From Bacteroidota bacterium (GTDB lineage: Bacteria; Bacteroidota; Bacteroidia; J057; JAJTIE01): DNA of 64,000 nucleotides. A program made the translations under genes and the position numbers. This document shows positions 35,138-44,630 of the stretch, piece after piece. Each line of letters opens with the position of its first letter. Within the stretch, counting starts at the first letter, position 1. The DNA lies in assembly GCA_021300195.1 (NCBI GenBank), contig JAJTIE010000001.1, positions 1 to 64,000 of the forward strand, written 5' to 3'. The notes under the pieces were generated by a model that saw nothing but the letters and a program-made list of their open reading frames with translations, made no database searches and was not told the DNA's origin.

Positions 35138-36211
35138 ATGAAGATAAGAAAATATCTCACCCCCATTGCCCTCATGGCACTTTTCCTGGTGCTACTCGTG
35201 CCCCGGCTGTGGGATAGCCGACAGGCAGACAAGGGCGCTGCCGGAGCCAAGGGTGCTGCCGGAGCCCCCCCGCTGCAGGTAGAGGTAATACAGACCCGCT
35301 ACGACACCCTGACGGACCAGCTGACGGTGAGCGGCAGCCTGCTGGCAGACGAGGGGGTGGCCCTTAGTACCGAGACGGCAGGCCGGGTAGTGGGCATCTA
35401 CTTTGCCGAGGACAGCTATGTACAGCAGGGGCAGCTGCTGGTAAAGCTGAACGACCAGGACCTGCTGGCCCAGCAGGCCAAGGCCGAGCAGCAGCTAAAG
35501 CTGGCCAAGACCACCCAGCAGCGCATAGCTGACCTGCTGAAGAAGCAGGCCGTGAGCCAGGAGGAGTACGACCAGGCTGTAACCGAAGTGGCCGTGCGCG
35601 AGAGCGAACTGCTACTACTGCAGGCCCAGCTAGATAAACTGCACATACGCGCCCCATTCTCGGGCCGCATAGGCCTGCGGCGCATAAGCCCCGGCGCATA
35701 CGTAAGCCCCGGCACCAATATGGCCAACCTGCAGCGCACCCACCCCATGAAGCTGGAGTTTGAGCTACCCGAGAAATATGGCCCCCGCATTCATACAGGT
35801 CGCAGCGTGCGCTTTGCCACGCCCGGCCAGCCCGGCCAGCATACCGCACGTATATACGCGCTGGAGCCAGGCATAGACCCCGAAACCCGCAGCATCCGCG
35901 CACGCGCACAGGTGCCCAACCCGCAGGGGCTGCTAAAGCCCGGCGCCTTTGCCGATGTGCTGCTGCCACTCGAGACCCTGGAGAACGCCATTATGGTGCC
36001 CACCGAGGCCGTGGTGCCCGGTAGCACCGGAGACCTGGTGTGGCTGGTGCAGGGCGACAGCCTGCAGCCCCAGCCTGTGGTAACCGGTGTGCGCACCGGC
36101 GCCCGTGTGCAGATCGTGAAAGGCCTGAAGCCCGGTATGCAGGTGCTGGTGAGCGGCATACTGCAGGCCCGCCCCGGTGCCCGTGTACAGGCCAAAGTAG
36201 TGAAACGATGA
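35138..36211 (+). CDS. RND efflux periplasmic adaptor (membrane fusion protein)
   Basis: A 357-residue adaptor linking an inner-membrane RND pump to an outer-membrane channel. An N-terminal hydrophobic anchor (about 7-24) is followed by an Ala/Gly-rich linker, a lipoyl half-motif (GRVVGIYFAEDSYVQQGQLL), an alpha-hairpin (about 110-165), the second lipoyl half (IRAPFSGRIGLRRISPGAYV) and beta-barrel and membrane-proximal domains. It overlaps the pump gene by 4 bp (ATGA), so the two are translationally coupled. It is the first gene of a three-gene operon. Confidence 0.95.
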   Translation: MKIRKYLTPIALMALFLVLLVPRLWDSRQADKGAAGAKGAAGAPPLQVEVIQTRYDTLTDQLTVSGSLLADEGVALSTETAGRVVGIYFAEDSYVQQGQLLVKLNDQDLLAQQAKAEQQLKLAKTTQQRIADLLKKQAVSQEEYDQAVTEVAVRESELLLLQAQLDKLHIRAPFSGRIGLRRISPGAYVSPGTNMANLQRTHPMKLEFELPEKYGPRIHTGRSVRFATPGQPGQHTARIYALEPGIDPETRSIRARAQVPNPQGLLKPGAFADVLLPLETLENAIMVPTEAVVPGSTGDLVWLVQGDSLQPQPVVTGVRTGARVQIVKGLKPGMQVLVSGILQARPGARVQAKVVKR

Positions 36212-39200
36212 ACCTGAGCGAACTGTGCATCCGCCGGCCCGTATTTACGCTGGTAATCAACCTGCTGGTGGTGCTGCTGGGTGTCATCGGCCTGTTCTTT
36301 CTGGGCATACGTGAGTTTCCTACTACAGACCGGCCCGTTATCTCCGTAACCACCAACTACACCGGCGCCAACGCCCAGGTGATAGAGAGCCAGATAACCG
36401 AACCCCTGGAGGAATACATAAGTGGCATAGATGGCATCCGCCAGATCAGCTCCATCAGCCGCGAGGAGCGCAGCACCATCAGCGTAGAGTTTGAGCTGGG
36501 GGTAGACCTGAATGATGCGGCGAACAATGTGATCGAGAAAGTAACCCGGTCGCTCCGCCAGCTGCCACCCGATGCCGACCCGCCTATTGTGGCCAAGGAG
36601 GATGACAACAACAGCCCCATCATCTTCCTGAACGTACAGAGCAGCCAGCGCACCCCCATGGAGCTGACTGAGGTGGCCGACCGGATTTTCAAACAGCAGG
36701 TACAGACCATCCGGGGCGTAAGCCTGGTACCCATCTGGGGCAGCCAGCTGTACAGCATGCGCCTGTGGCTAGACCGCGAGCGCATGGCTGCCCAGGGCAT
36801 TACCCCCCGAGATGTGCAGCAGGCCGTAGCAAGAGAGAATGTAGAGCTGCCCGGGGGCCGTGTGGAAGGCAATAGCACCGAACTTACGGTGCGTACCCTG
36901 GGCCGGCTGGAGACCGTAGAAGCATTTAACGACCTGCCTATCCGCCAGGTAGGCCAGCGCACCATCCGCCTGAGAGACATTGGCCGTGCCGCCCTGGATG
37001 CCGAGAACCAGCGCACCCGCCTGAAGCGAGACGGTATACAGATGGTGGGTGTAGCCCTGTACCCACAGCCCGGGGCAAACCACCTGGAGATCGCCAACGA
37101 GTTTTACAACCGGCTGAACCGGGTACGCAAGGACCTACCCGCAGATATTCAGATCGGCATTGGCTTCGACACCACCCGCTTCATAGCCCAGGCCATAGAT
37201 GAGGTAACCGAGACACTATTTGTGGCCTTTGCGCTCGTTACCCTCATCATCTTCCTCTTTCTGCGCGACTGGCGCACCACGCTCATACCCGTGCTGGCTA
37301 TTCCCATCTCGCTGGTGGGCAGCTTCTTTGTTATGTATCTGATGGGCTTTTCCATCAACATCCTCACGCTGCTTTCCCTGGTGCTAGCCATCGGCATTGT
37401 GGTAGATGATGCCATTGTGATGATGGAAAACATCTATAGCCGCATAGAGCGGGGCGAGCCGACGCAGGCGGCTGCCATAGCCGGTAGCCGCGAGGTGTTT
37501 TTTGCCATTATTGCCACCACCATTTCGCTGGTGGTGGTCTTTCTGCCCGTGCTTTTCCTACAGGGCTTGGTGGGCAGGCTGTTTTTCGAGTTTGGCGTGG
37601 TGCTGGCCGTTACGGTACTGATATCCGGCTTTGTGTCCCTCACCCTTACGCCCATGGCGAGTAGCCGGCTGCTACGCCCGCTGGCGCAGCACAACTGGCT
37701 GTACCGAAAGACAGAGCCCCTGTTTATACAGCTGAACGAAGGCTACGGCCGCTGGCTAGAGGCCGTGCTGGCCCGCCCCTGGCTGTCGCCCGTGCTGCTG
37801 GCTGCCTCCCTAGCGCTCTTCCTGCTGCTGGGTAGCCAGCTGAAAAGCGAGCTGGCCCCCATGGAAGACCGTAGCCGCGTGCTGGTAAATGTACAAGGCC
37901 CCGAGGGTGCCACCTATGAGTATATGGACCGGTATATGGATGCGCTGATAGACGAAATCCGCCGGCAGGTGCCGCCGGGTGTGCGCGATGCCACCATCTC
38001 GGTTACCTCTCCCGCCTTTGGGGCAAACAGCTCGGCCAACTCGGGATTCATGTTTGTAAACCTGCTGGACCCCGCCCGGCGCAGGCCAGGCACTACACAA
38101 GCCGAGGTGGCCGACAGGCTTAGCCAGGCCCTGCAGCCCTTTACCGGTGCCCGTACCACCGTTATCCAGCAGCAGACCTTTGGCGGCAGGTTTGGCGCGC
38201 CGGTAGAGTATGTGCTCAAGGCACCTAGTAACGAGGCCCTGCGGGCCGCGCTCGACCCCTTTCTGCAGCGTGCCCGCCGCAGCCCCCACTTCGCCTTTGT
38301 GGATGTAAACCTGAAGCTGAACAAACCCGAACTGACCATTACGCCCGACCGCCAGCGTGCCCGAGACCTGGACGTGAGCGTGAGAGACATAGGCGAGGCC
38401 CTGCAGCTGGGCCTGAGTGGCAGCCGGTACGGCTTCTTTCAGAAAAATGGCAAGCAGTACCAGGTGATTGGCCAGCTACAGCGGACTGACCGCGACGACC
38501 CCGCCGACATCCGAAGCCTGTATGTGGCAAACGCCGCAGGCAAGCTCGTTCAGCTGGACAACGTGGTAACCACCCAGGAGAGTGCCACCACCCCCTCTCG
38601 CTTTCGCTACGAGCGCTACCCATCGGCCACCTTCAGCGCCAACCCCGCACCCGGCTACACACTGGGCGAGGCACTGGCCGAGATGGACCGAATAGCGGCA
38701 GAGGTGCTGCCCGAAAACTTCCAGACCAGCCTGAGCGGCACCTCCAGAGATTTTCAGGACAGCAACAACAACCTGCTACTCAGCTTTGTGCTGGCCCTGG
38801 TGCTGGTATACCTGGTGCTGGCAGCCCAGTTTGAAAGCTGGCGCGACCCGGTCATTATTCTGCTGAATGTTGCCACCGCCCTTATGGGGGCCGTCCTCAG
38901 CCTGTGGTACTTCCACCAGACGCTGAATATCTTCAGCCAGATCGGTATCATCATGCTCATCGGGCTGGTAACCAAGAATGGCATCCTGATCGTTGAGTTT
39001 GCCAACCAGCGCCGGCGAGATGGCCACTCGCGCCTGGATGCCGTGCGCGAGGCTGCTGTGGCGCGTTTTCGCCCCATTCTCATGACCTCGCTCTGCACGG
39101 CCCTGGGCTTCCTGCCCATCGCCCTGGCCCTGGGTGCCGGGGCCGAGAGCCGCATCGGTATGGGCATAGCCGTAGTGGGGGGGGTCAGCATTAGCAGCTT

Positions 39201-39471
39201 CCTTTCCCTCTTCCTGGTTCCGGGCATGTACCTGCTGCTCAGCCGTGGCCAGCGGCCACCTGCCACCGTGGCCATGGCCCCAGGCCTGCCCGATGTGTGG
39301 CCAGAAACACGAGAAACTGCAACCACCCCGCCAGCCGATGAACAGGCTCCCGGGAAGAAAAAGAAAAGGAAGCCCAAAAAACAGGACAAGCCGAAGAAAG
39401 AGAAGCAAAAATCCGAAAAGGCAAAAAAAGGAAAGCAGAAGGATGACGACAGTCCGCGAAAAGAGAAGTAG
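36208..39471 (+). CDS. RND multidrug efflux permease (AcrB/MexF-like) with lysine-rich C-terminal tail
   Basis: A 1087-residue proton-driven exporter of the hydrophobe/amphiphile efflux class. Typical features are the start LCIRRPVFTLVINLLVVLLG, the paired aspartates in transmembrane helix 4 (LAIGIVVDDAIVMMENIY), twelve transmembrane segments in two repeats, and IMLIGLVTKNGILIVEFANQ in the second half. The start at 36208 overlaps the adaptor stop; an upstream extension of the frame lies inside the adaptor gene. The last 45 or so residues are almost entirely Lys, Glu, Asp, Arg, Gln and Pro (APGKKKKRKPKKQDKPK and onward), an unusual cytoplasmic tail. The TolC-like gene begins within its last 29 bp. 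Confidence 0.95.
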   Translation: MNLSELCIRRPVFTLVINLLVVLLGVIGLFFLGIREFPTTDRPVISVTTNYTGANAQVIESQITEPLEEYISGIDGIRQISSISREERSTISVEFELGVDLNDAANNVIEKVTRSLRQLPPDADPPIVAKEDDNNSPIIFLNVQSSQRTPMELTEVADRIFKQQVQTIRGVSLVPIWGSQLYSMRLWLDRERMAAQGITPRDVQQAVARENVELPGGRVEGNSTELTVRTLGRLETVEAFNDLPIRQVGQRTIRLRDIGRAALDAENQRTRLKRDGIQMVGVALYPQPGANHLEIANEFYNRLNRVRKDLPADIQIGIGFDTTRFIAQAIDEVTETLFVAFALVTLIIFLFLRDWRTTLIPVLAIPISLVGSFFVMYLMGFSINILTLLSLVLAIGIVVDDAIVMMENIYSRIERGEPTQAAAIAGSREVFFAIIATTISLVVVFLPVLFLQGLVGRLFFEFGVVLAVTVLISGFVSLTLTPMASSRLLRPLAQHNWLYRKTEPLFIQLNEGYGRWLEAVLARPWLSPVLLAASLALFLLLGSQLKSELAPMEDRSRVLVNVQGPEGATYEYMDRYMDALIDEIRRQVPPGVRDATISVTSPAFGANSSANSGFMFVNLLDPARRRPGTTQAEVADRLSQALQPFTGARTTVIQQQTFGGRFGAPVEYVLKAPSNEALRAALDPFLQRARRSPHFAFVDVNLKLNKPELTITPDRQRARDLDVSVRDIGEALQLGLSGSRYGFFQKNGKQYQVIGQLQRTDRDDPADIRSLYVANAAGKLVQLDNVVTTQESATTPSRFRYERYPSATFSANPAPGYTLGEALAEMDRIAAEVLPENFQTSLSGTSRDFQDSNNNLLLSFVLALVLVYLVLAAQFESWRDPVIILLNVATALMGAVLSLWYFHQTLNIFSQIGIIMLIGLVTKNGILIVEFANQRRRDGHSRLDAVREAAVARFRPILMTSLCTALGFLPIALALGAGAESRIGMGIAVVGGVSISSFLSLFLVPGMYLLLSRGQRPPATVAMAPGLPDVWPETRETATTPPADEQAPGKKKKRKPKKQDKPKKEKQKSEKAKKGKQKDDDSPRKEK

Positions 39472-40795
39472 CCATGGGCATAGGGCCCTGCTCATCCTGC
39501 TGGGGTGCAGCCTTGCCCTGGGGCTACATGCCCAGCAGCCGCTGGCGCTGGGCCAGCTGTGGCAGCTGGCACGCAGCCAGAATATAGGCCTGAAAATAGC
39601 CGGGCTGGAGCGTGCACGCATTGCCCTGCTTACCAGCCCGGCCTTTGCAGGCCTGGAGCCCGAGGTGAACCTGGAGGCATTTACGCGCAACGCGGTTAAC
39701 TACACCAAACTAGGCCTCGCCAACGGACAGACCATTGAAAACAATGGGGCCAATGCCACCAGCTACGGCGCCAGCCTGAACCTGGACTGGACGCTCTATA
39801 GCTTTGGTGCCAACCGCCAGCTATTCGCCCGCCAGCAGCTACAGCTACGCAGCAGCCAGCTGGGCTATACCCGCCGGGAGAACGACCTGGCATCGGAGGT
39901 GGCTACGGCTTACTACCAGCTGGTGCAGGCCCGGCAGGCCCAGGCTATACTGGATAGCAACCTGGCAGTGGGCAGCCTGCGGGCGGCGCTGAGCCAGGCG
40001 CAGTATGAAAGCGGCCGAACCGGAAAGTCGGACTGGCTGCAGGCACAGGTAGACCTAAACAGCATACGCGCAGCCCAAACACGCCAGCAGCTGGCCGTGG
40101 CACAGGCCCAGCTGGCCCTGGCACAGCTGCTGGGCGAGCGCAATAGCCTGGAGATACTACCCCTGAGCCCCCTGCAGCCCGATACCACCCTGCTGCTGCA
40201 GCGCCTGATGGAGCTGGCTACCAGCCAGAACCCCAACCTGCTGCTGGCCGAGAATGACCGCCAGATCAGCATCCGCGCACTGAACGAGGCACGCGCCCGC
40301 CGCCTGCCCGAGCTGCAGCTGAACCTGGGCCCGGGCTACCTGAACAGTAGCAACCCCGCCAGCTTCGTTACCGAAAACCGAAACATAGCCCTGAACTATG
40401 GCCTGACTGCCAGCGTAACCCTGTGGGACGGACGCAACCTGCAGCGCCAGATGAAGGCTGCCGAGGTGGCGGCAGACATCCAGCAGCTGAGCCTGGGCGA
40501 GCAGCAAATAGCCGTAGAGAGCCAGCTGTGGCAGGCCTGGGCGGGCTATACGCGTGGCCTGGACCAATGGGAAATAACCCGCAGCAACATCCGCCTGGCT
40601 GCAGAGAACCTGGATATTGCCCTGGAACGATACCGACTGGGCCGGGCCAGCCAGCTGGACCTGCGCACGGCCCAGATCAGCGTACTGCAGGCTGCCAATG
40701 AGGAACTGATGGCCCGCTACACCCTGAAGCTGTATGAAATACGGATGAAGACCCTGGCCGGAACCCTGGCAGCCGAGCTGGAGAATCTGCCCTGA
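39443..40795 (+). CDS. TolC-like outer-membrane efflux channel
   Basis: A 450-residue outer-membrane factor completing the efflux system. A signal peptide (LLILLGCSLALGLHAQ) is followed by two outer-membrane-efflux repeats of long heptad-rich helices and short strands; SLNLDWTLYSFGANR and ASVTLWDGRNLQRQMKAAE mark equivalent positions in the two halves. ATG 39443 (MTTVREKRSS) is chosen because it places a basic stretch directly before the signal peptide; earlier in-frame ATGs lie deep within the pump gene. The 29-bp overlap with the pump gene implies coupled translation. Confidence 0.92.
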   Translation: MTTVREKRSSHGHRALLILLGCSLALGLHAQQPLALGQLWQLARSQNIGLKIAGLERARIALLTSPAFAGLEPEVNLEAFTRNAVNYTKLGLANGQTIENNGANATSYGASLNLDWTLYSFGANRQLFARQQLQLRSSQLGYTRRENDLASEVATAYYQLVQARQAQAILDSNLAVGSLRAALSQAQYESGRTGKSDWLQAQVDLNSIRAAQTRQQLAVAQAQLALAQLLGERNSLEILPLSPLQPDTTLLLQRLMELATSQNPNLLLAENDRQISIRALNEARARRLPELQLNLGPGYLNSSNPASFVTENRNIALNYGLTASVTLWDGRNLQRQMKAAEVAADIQQLSLGEQQIAVESQLWQAWAGYTRGLDQWEITRSNIRLAAENLDIALERYRLGRASQLDLRTAQISVLQAANEELMARYTLKLYEIRMKTLAGTLAAELENLP

Positions 40796-40865
40796 ACTAC
40801 GCGCCTACCCGGCAAACGGTATTTTTTTACTTAGTTTGAGGATATTTTGACAAAGCCCCCTAGCC

Positions 40866-42173
40866 ATGAGTGAAGCGCCCGAAGCCCACACCCGAAAAGT
40901 ACAGGTCAGCATGATGGCCTACAACCTGATAGGCAGCGAGATACTCGCCATATCCAAGGAGGTAAAAGCCCTGCAGGCTGCGGGCAAGCATATTCTGAAC
41001 TTTACGGTAGGCGACTTTCAGGCAGGGGAATTCCGCATCCCCGACCCCCTGACGGATCTGATTATTCAACACTACAAGGCGGGCCATACCAATTATCCGC
41101 CCAGCACAGGCGAGGCTAGCCTGCGCCAGGCCGTAGCCCGCTTTGTAAACCATGAGCTGGGACTGGAGTATACCCAAGACCATGTGCTGATAACAGGCGG
41201 CAGCCGCCCCGCCATCTTTGGCCTATACACCACCCTGCTAGACCCCGGCGATATAGTGGTGTATGGCGTGCCCAGCTGGAACAACAATCACTATTGCCAC
41301 ATAACCGGTGCAGTGCCCCGGCAGGTAGATACACAGCGGAGAAACAACTTCCTGCTCACGGCCGAAGAGCTGGCACCGTACATAGAGGAGGTGGTGCTGG
41401 TGGCCCTCAATACCCCCAGCAACCCAACGGGCACCCTGTACACGGCCACCCAGCTGGCCGACATCTGCGACCTGATTCTGGCCGAGAATGAGCAGCGCGA
41501 GCGGCGTGGGGCCAAGCCCGTATACGTCATGTTTGACCAGATGTACTACCTGATGGCCTATGGCAACCACCGCCATGTGCATCCCCTGGGCCTGCGGCCC
41601 GAGATGGCACCCTATACCATCTACATAGACGGGATAAGTAAGTACCTGGCTGCCACGGGCGTGCGCGTAGGCTGGGCCATTGGCCCGGTTAATATCATCC
41701 AGAAAATGAGCAGCCTGCTGGGCCACATGGGTGCATGGGCACCCCGGCCTGAGCAGCTAGCCGTGGGCACCTTTCTGGAGATGGAGGACAGCCTGCGCGG
41801 CTATATCCGGCAGCTGAACGCCAAGGTGAGTGCCCGACTGAATAAAATACACCAGGCTTTTCAGGCCTGGAAGCTGGCAGGCCTGCCGGTAGACAGTGTG
41901 GAGCCTATGGGAGGCCTGTACCTGAGCGTGCTATTCAACATAAAGGGATACAGGCAGCCCGATGGTGCCGTTATAAAAAATGCAGAGATGATGCGCGCCT
42001 ACCTGCTGCACCAGGCAGATACCGCCGTGGTGCCCTTCGAGGCCTTCGGAGACCGGAAAAGCGAGGGCTGGTGCCGCCTCTCGGTCGGGGGCCTATCTGA
42101 TGCGGACATAGACGAGGCCCTGAAGCGCCTGCCCAAGGCCCTGGAGCAGCTAAGCTGGACCGGCAACCGATAG
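40866..42173 (+). CDS. Class I/II PLP-dependent aminotransferase
   Basis: A 435-residue fold-type I aminotransferase resembling aspartate-aminotransferase subgroup I gamma. The PLP-binding lysine is K259 in DGISKYLAATGVRVGW. Other landmarks are VGD at 48-50, the Y-type ring-stacking region near VPSWNNN, N186 in NTPSNPTGT, and D224/Y227 (FDQMYY). A C-terminal arginine for the substrate carboxylate is in WCRLSVGG. Substrate specificity cannot be deduced. It follows the efflux operon by 70 bp but appears functionally unrelated. Confidence 0.9.
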   Translation: MSEAPEAHTRKVQVSMMAYNLIGSEILAISKEVKALQAAGKHILNFTVGDFQAGEFRIPDPLTDLIIQHYKAGHTNYPPSTGEASLRQAVARFVNHELGLEYTQDHVLITGGSRPAIFGLYTTLLDPGDIVVYGVPSWNNNHYCHITGAVPRQVDTQRRNNFLLTAEELAPYIEEVVLVALNTPSNPTGTLYTATQLADICDLILAENEQRERRGAKPVYVMFDQMYYLMAYGNHRHVHPLGLRPEMAPYTIYIDGISKYLAATGVRVGWAIGPVNIIQKMSSLLGHMGAWAPRPEQLAVGTFLEMEDSLRGYIRQLNAKVSARLNKIHQAFQAWKLAGLPVDSVEPMGGLYLSVLFNIKGYRQPDGAVIKNAEMMRAYLLHQADTAVVPFEAFGDRKSEGWCRLSVGGLSDADIDEALKRLPKALEQLSWTGNR

Positions 42174-42187
42174 TACAACGGAGTATA

Positions 42188-42301
42188 CAAGGCAGAGGCC
42201 CCCAACCGAGACCGAACGGACCCGAAGAACCCGCCTCCGGTAACAAAATGCGGCGGGATGGAATCTTGAAGAGCGAAATCCCGTTGCAAGGCAGAGGCCC
42301 C
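42188..42301. repeat. Pair of 15-bp direct repeats 99 bp apart
   Basis: CAAGGCAGAGGCCCC occurs at 42188-42202 and again at 42287-42301, in the gap between the aminotransferase and the first Gpx gene. The intervening bases contain CGGGAT and ATCCCG arms that could pair. No transposase or integrase remnant is seen between the copies. Confidence 0.55.
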
Positions 42302-42315
42302 TACCGAACCCCCGT

Positions 42316-42810
42316 ATGCGAAAAACCCTGCATGACTACACCGCCCACCTGATAACGGGCACCCCTGTTCCGCTGGATCAGTACAGGGGCAAGGTGCTGC
42401 TGCTGGTAAACACGGCCAGCCACTGCGGCCTTGCCCCGCAGCTGAAGGAGCTGGAGCAACTGCACCAGCGCTATAAGGACCAGGCCTTTGAGGTGCTGGG
42501 CTTCCCCAGTGGCGACTTCAAAAACCAGGAGCTGGGCACCGATACCGAGATCGGTACCTACTGCCAGCGTAATTATGGGGTTAGCTTCCCGATGTTCGCC
42601 AAAGGCCATGTGCGTGGCCCGCAGGCGCAGCCCGTGTTTCAGTTCCTCACCAGCCGGGCACTGAACGGACGAAATGGCTTCCGCCCGTTCTGGAATTTTA
42701 CAAAATACCTGATAGATAAGCAGGGCCGCCTACAGCGGGTATACCTACCCTTTGTAAAGCCCACCAGTCAAAGAATTACCCGTCAAATCGATCAATTACT
42801 CCGACCATGA
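42316..42810 (+). CDS. Glutathione-peroxidase-like thiol peroxidase, cytoplasmic
   Basis: A 164-residue peroxidase of the Gpx/BtuE fold that reduces hydroperoxides, in bacteria usually with thioredoxin. The peroxidatic residue is cysteine, C37 in NTASHCGLAPQ. The family glutamine/tryptophan positions are recognisable (LGFPSGDF; FWNFTKYLID). There is no signal peptide. The stop overlaps the start of the second Gpx gene by 4 bp, so the pair is translated together in two cell compartments. Confidence 0.93.
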   Translation: MRKTLHDYTAHLITGTPVPLDQYRGKVLLLVNTASHCGLAPQLKELEQLHQRYKDQAFEVLGFPSGDFKNQELGTDTEIGTYCQRNYGVSFPMFAKGHVRGPQAQPVFQFLTSRALNGRNGFRPFWNFTKYLIDKQGRLQRVYLPFVKPTSQRITRQIDQLLRP

Positions 42811-43385
42811 AACTACTCGCATCCCTACTAGCCCTCTGCCTGGTGGCAGCCGGCTGCAGCTCGCAGCCAGGCCCGAGCCACACTACCGCAGATCAGCCCC
42901 AGGCCGCTCAGTCGGCAACCAGCTTTTACGACTTCAGCATGACTACCCTGGATGGCAAAGAACAGCCGCTAAGCGCCTATAAGGGCAAGGTGGTGATTGT
43001 GGTAAACGTGGCCAGCAAGTGTGGCTATACCCCCCAGTATGCCGACCTGGAGCGCTTCTACACCCAAAACAAGGATAAGGGTGTGGTGGTGCTGGGTTTC
43101 CCGGCCAATAACTTCATGGGCCAGGAGCCGGGTACGGACGAAGAGATAGCGAGCTTTTGCCAGAAAAACTATGGCGTTACCTTCCCCATGTTTAGCAAGA
43201 TTAGTGTGAAGGGCAAGGATATCCACCCCCTGTATGCCTATCTGACCGAGGCCGTGGGTGCGTCTATCAGCTGGAACTTCAACAAGATCCTGATCGACAA
43301 AAATGGCAAGCCTGTGGCGCACTTCAAGAGTGGCGTAAAGCCCGGCGATCCCGAATTTGATGAGGCGGTGGCCAAGCTGCTGTAG
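42807..43385 (+). CDS. Glutathione-peroxidase-like lipoprotein
   Basis: A 192-residue Gpx-family protein with a lipoprotein signal (lipobox LVAAGC, lipidated C17) followed by a Ser/Gln-rich linker, so it should sit on a membrane facing the periplasm or exterior. The active cysteine is C72 in NVASKCGYTPQ, and LGFPANNFMGQEPG and ISWNFNKILIDKNG complete the fold. Together with the cytoplasmic paralogue upstream it gives peroxide defence in two compartments. Confidence 0.94.
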   Translation: MKLLASLLALCLVAAGCSSQPGPSHTTADQPQAAQSATSFYDFSMTTLDGKEQPLSAYKGKVVIVVNVASKCGYTPQYADLERFYTQNKDKGVVVLGFPANNFMGQEPGTDEEIASFCQKNYGVTFPMFSKISVKGKDIHPLYAYLTEAVGASISWNFNKILIDKNGKPVAHFKSGVKPGDPEFDEAVAKLL

Positions 43386-43467
43386 TGCCAAATTCCTAAC
43401 CCCGCACACTGGCGGTTCATTAGGCAGCTAGTGCTTGATAAATTCTGTTTCTGTAAATAACCCACCT

Positions 43468-43495
43468 CTGCCTACCTGCTGGGCCAAGTAGGCAG
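43468..43495. terminator. Hairpin between convergent genes, possible terminator
   Basis: CTGCCTAC (43468-43475) can pair with GTAGGCAG (43488-43495) across a 12-nt loop. There is no T tract on either side, so the role is uncertain. Confidence 0.3.
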
Positions 43496-43536
43496 GTCGG
43501 GTATCTGCTCCTGTGTGGGCGTGGGCTTATTCCTCC

Positions 43537-44616
43537 CTAGGCGGTTGTTTTTGCCTGCTCGTAGCTGTCGGCTACCTCCAGCAGCAGGTCTGCATATTGG
43601 TACAGGTCGTCCAGGGTGGTTAGCTCTTTACGTATTTCCTTTCGGTCTGCATCCAGCACAGCCAGGTACTTTTTGCCCCCGTTCAGGTACAGGCGGCACA
43701 GGGTCTTGCGGTTGTTGTCGTCTAGCAGAATGGTAAAGTACGTTTGCGCATCCCGGTGGGCAATGCGATTCACGTTCAGCTTTTGACGAAGAATACTTTT
43801 TACGATTACAAAGGCTTCCAGCTCCTCTTCGGTGGTTACAATCTTATTCCTGGTTTCCTCCTTTTCTACTGCCAGCGCCAGTGCCTCTGCTTTATCAGCC
43901 TCATCCTCCTTGCTCAGCGCGGTCTTTAGGCGCTCGGTTACCGTATCGCTCAGGTACTGCTGCACGGAGCGCTTCACCAGCTTGGAAAACTGCTCCAGCA
44001 CTTTGGCGGTTATGGTCTTGGGATACACTTGTCGGGTAAGCAAACGTACAAAGTCATCGGAGGGGTTAGCGAATTCCTGGTTCAGCAGGGCCTTCAGCTC
44101 GCTGGTATACTTCAGGTCGCTGGCGGTGCTGGTAATGCTTTCTACGTCGAAACTGGCCTTATGAAATTTGCGCAGCTCCTCTACCTGATTATCTTTTATC
44201 TCCAGAATATTGAACTCCAGAAAGGGCTTTTCGTCCATCTTGTTTGGCTCCACCAGATCGGAATAGAAACGATAGAGCAGGCCATTGGAAAGAATGGCAA
44301 AGCGTGCCTTGGAAACATGAAAATAGCGTAGCAGTTGGCCATCGTGTATATCCAGGTTTTGGGCTATGTGCTTGCACTCTACCAGGATGATGGGTTGGCC
44401 ATCCTTTAAGACGGCGTAGTCTATTTTCTCCCCCTTTTTGGTACCTATATCGGCCACATACTCGGGCACAATCTCCTGCGGGTTAAATACATCGTAGCCA
44501 AGTACTTGCAGGAATGGCATGATGAGCGCATTCTTGGTCGCCTCCTCGGTGGCTACCTGGTCTTTCAGTGTTTTGGCACGCTCGCTGAGTGTTTTGATTT
44601 GGTCTTTAAACTCCAT
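43537..44616 (-). CDS. Stand-alone HsdR N-terminal-type nuclease-domain protein
   Basis: A 359-residue protein whose first 130 residues match the N-terminal nuclease domain of type I restriction HsdR subunits. The PD-(D/E)XK core is visible as D66 (KIDYAVL), E80 and K82 (ILVECKHI). The rest is helical and charged, ending in a region LCRLYLNGGKKYLAVLD that is shared with other lone proteins of this type. There is no helicase motor and no HsdM or HsdS gene nearby. Function is unknown; a DNA-end or phage-related nuclease is plausible. ATG 44616 (MEFKDQIKTLSE) is chosen over an upstream extension because a TAATTTTG box lies between them. Base composition is moderately A+T-richer than the neighbours. 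Confidence 0.8.
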   Translation of the reverse strand: MEFKDQIKTLSERAKTLKDQVATEEATKNALIMPFLQVLGYDVFNPQEIVPEYVADIGTKKGEKIDYAVLKDGQPIILVECKHIAQNLDIHDGQLLRYFHVSKARFAILSNGLLYRFYSDLVEPNKMDEKPFLEFNILEIKDNQVEELRKFHKASFDVESITSTASDLKYTSELKALLNQEFANPSDDFVRLLTRQVYPKTITAKVLEQFSKLVKRSVQQYLSDTVTERLKTALSKEDEADKAEALALAVEKEETRNKIVTTEEELEAFVIVKSILRQKLNVNRIAHRDAQTYFTILLDDNNRKTLCRLYLNGGKKYLAVLDADRKEIRKELTTLDDLYQYADLLLEVADSYEQAKTTA

Positions 44617-44630
44617 GGTCAGTTTTTTTT

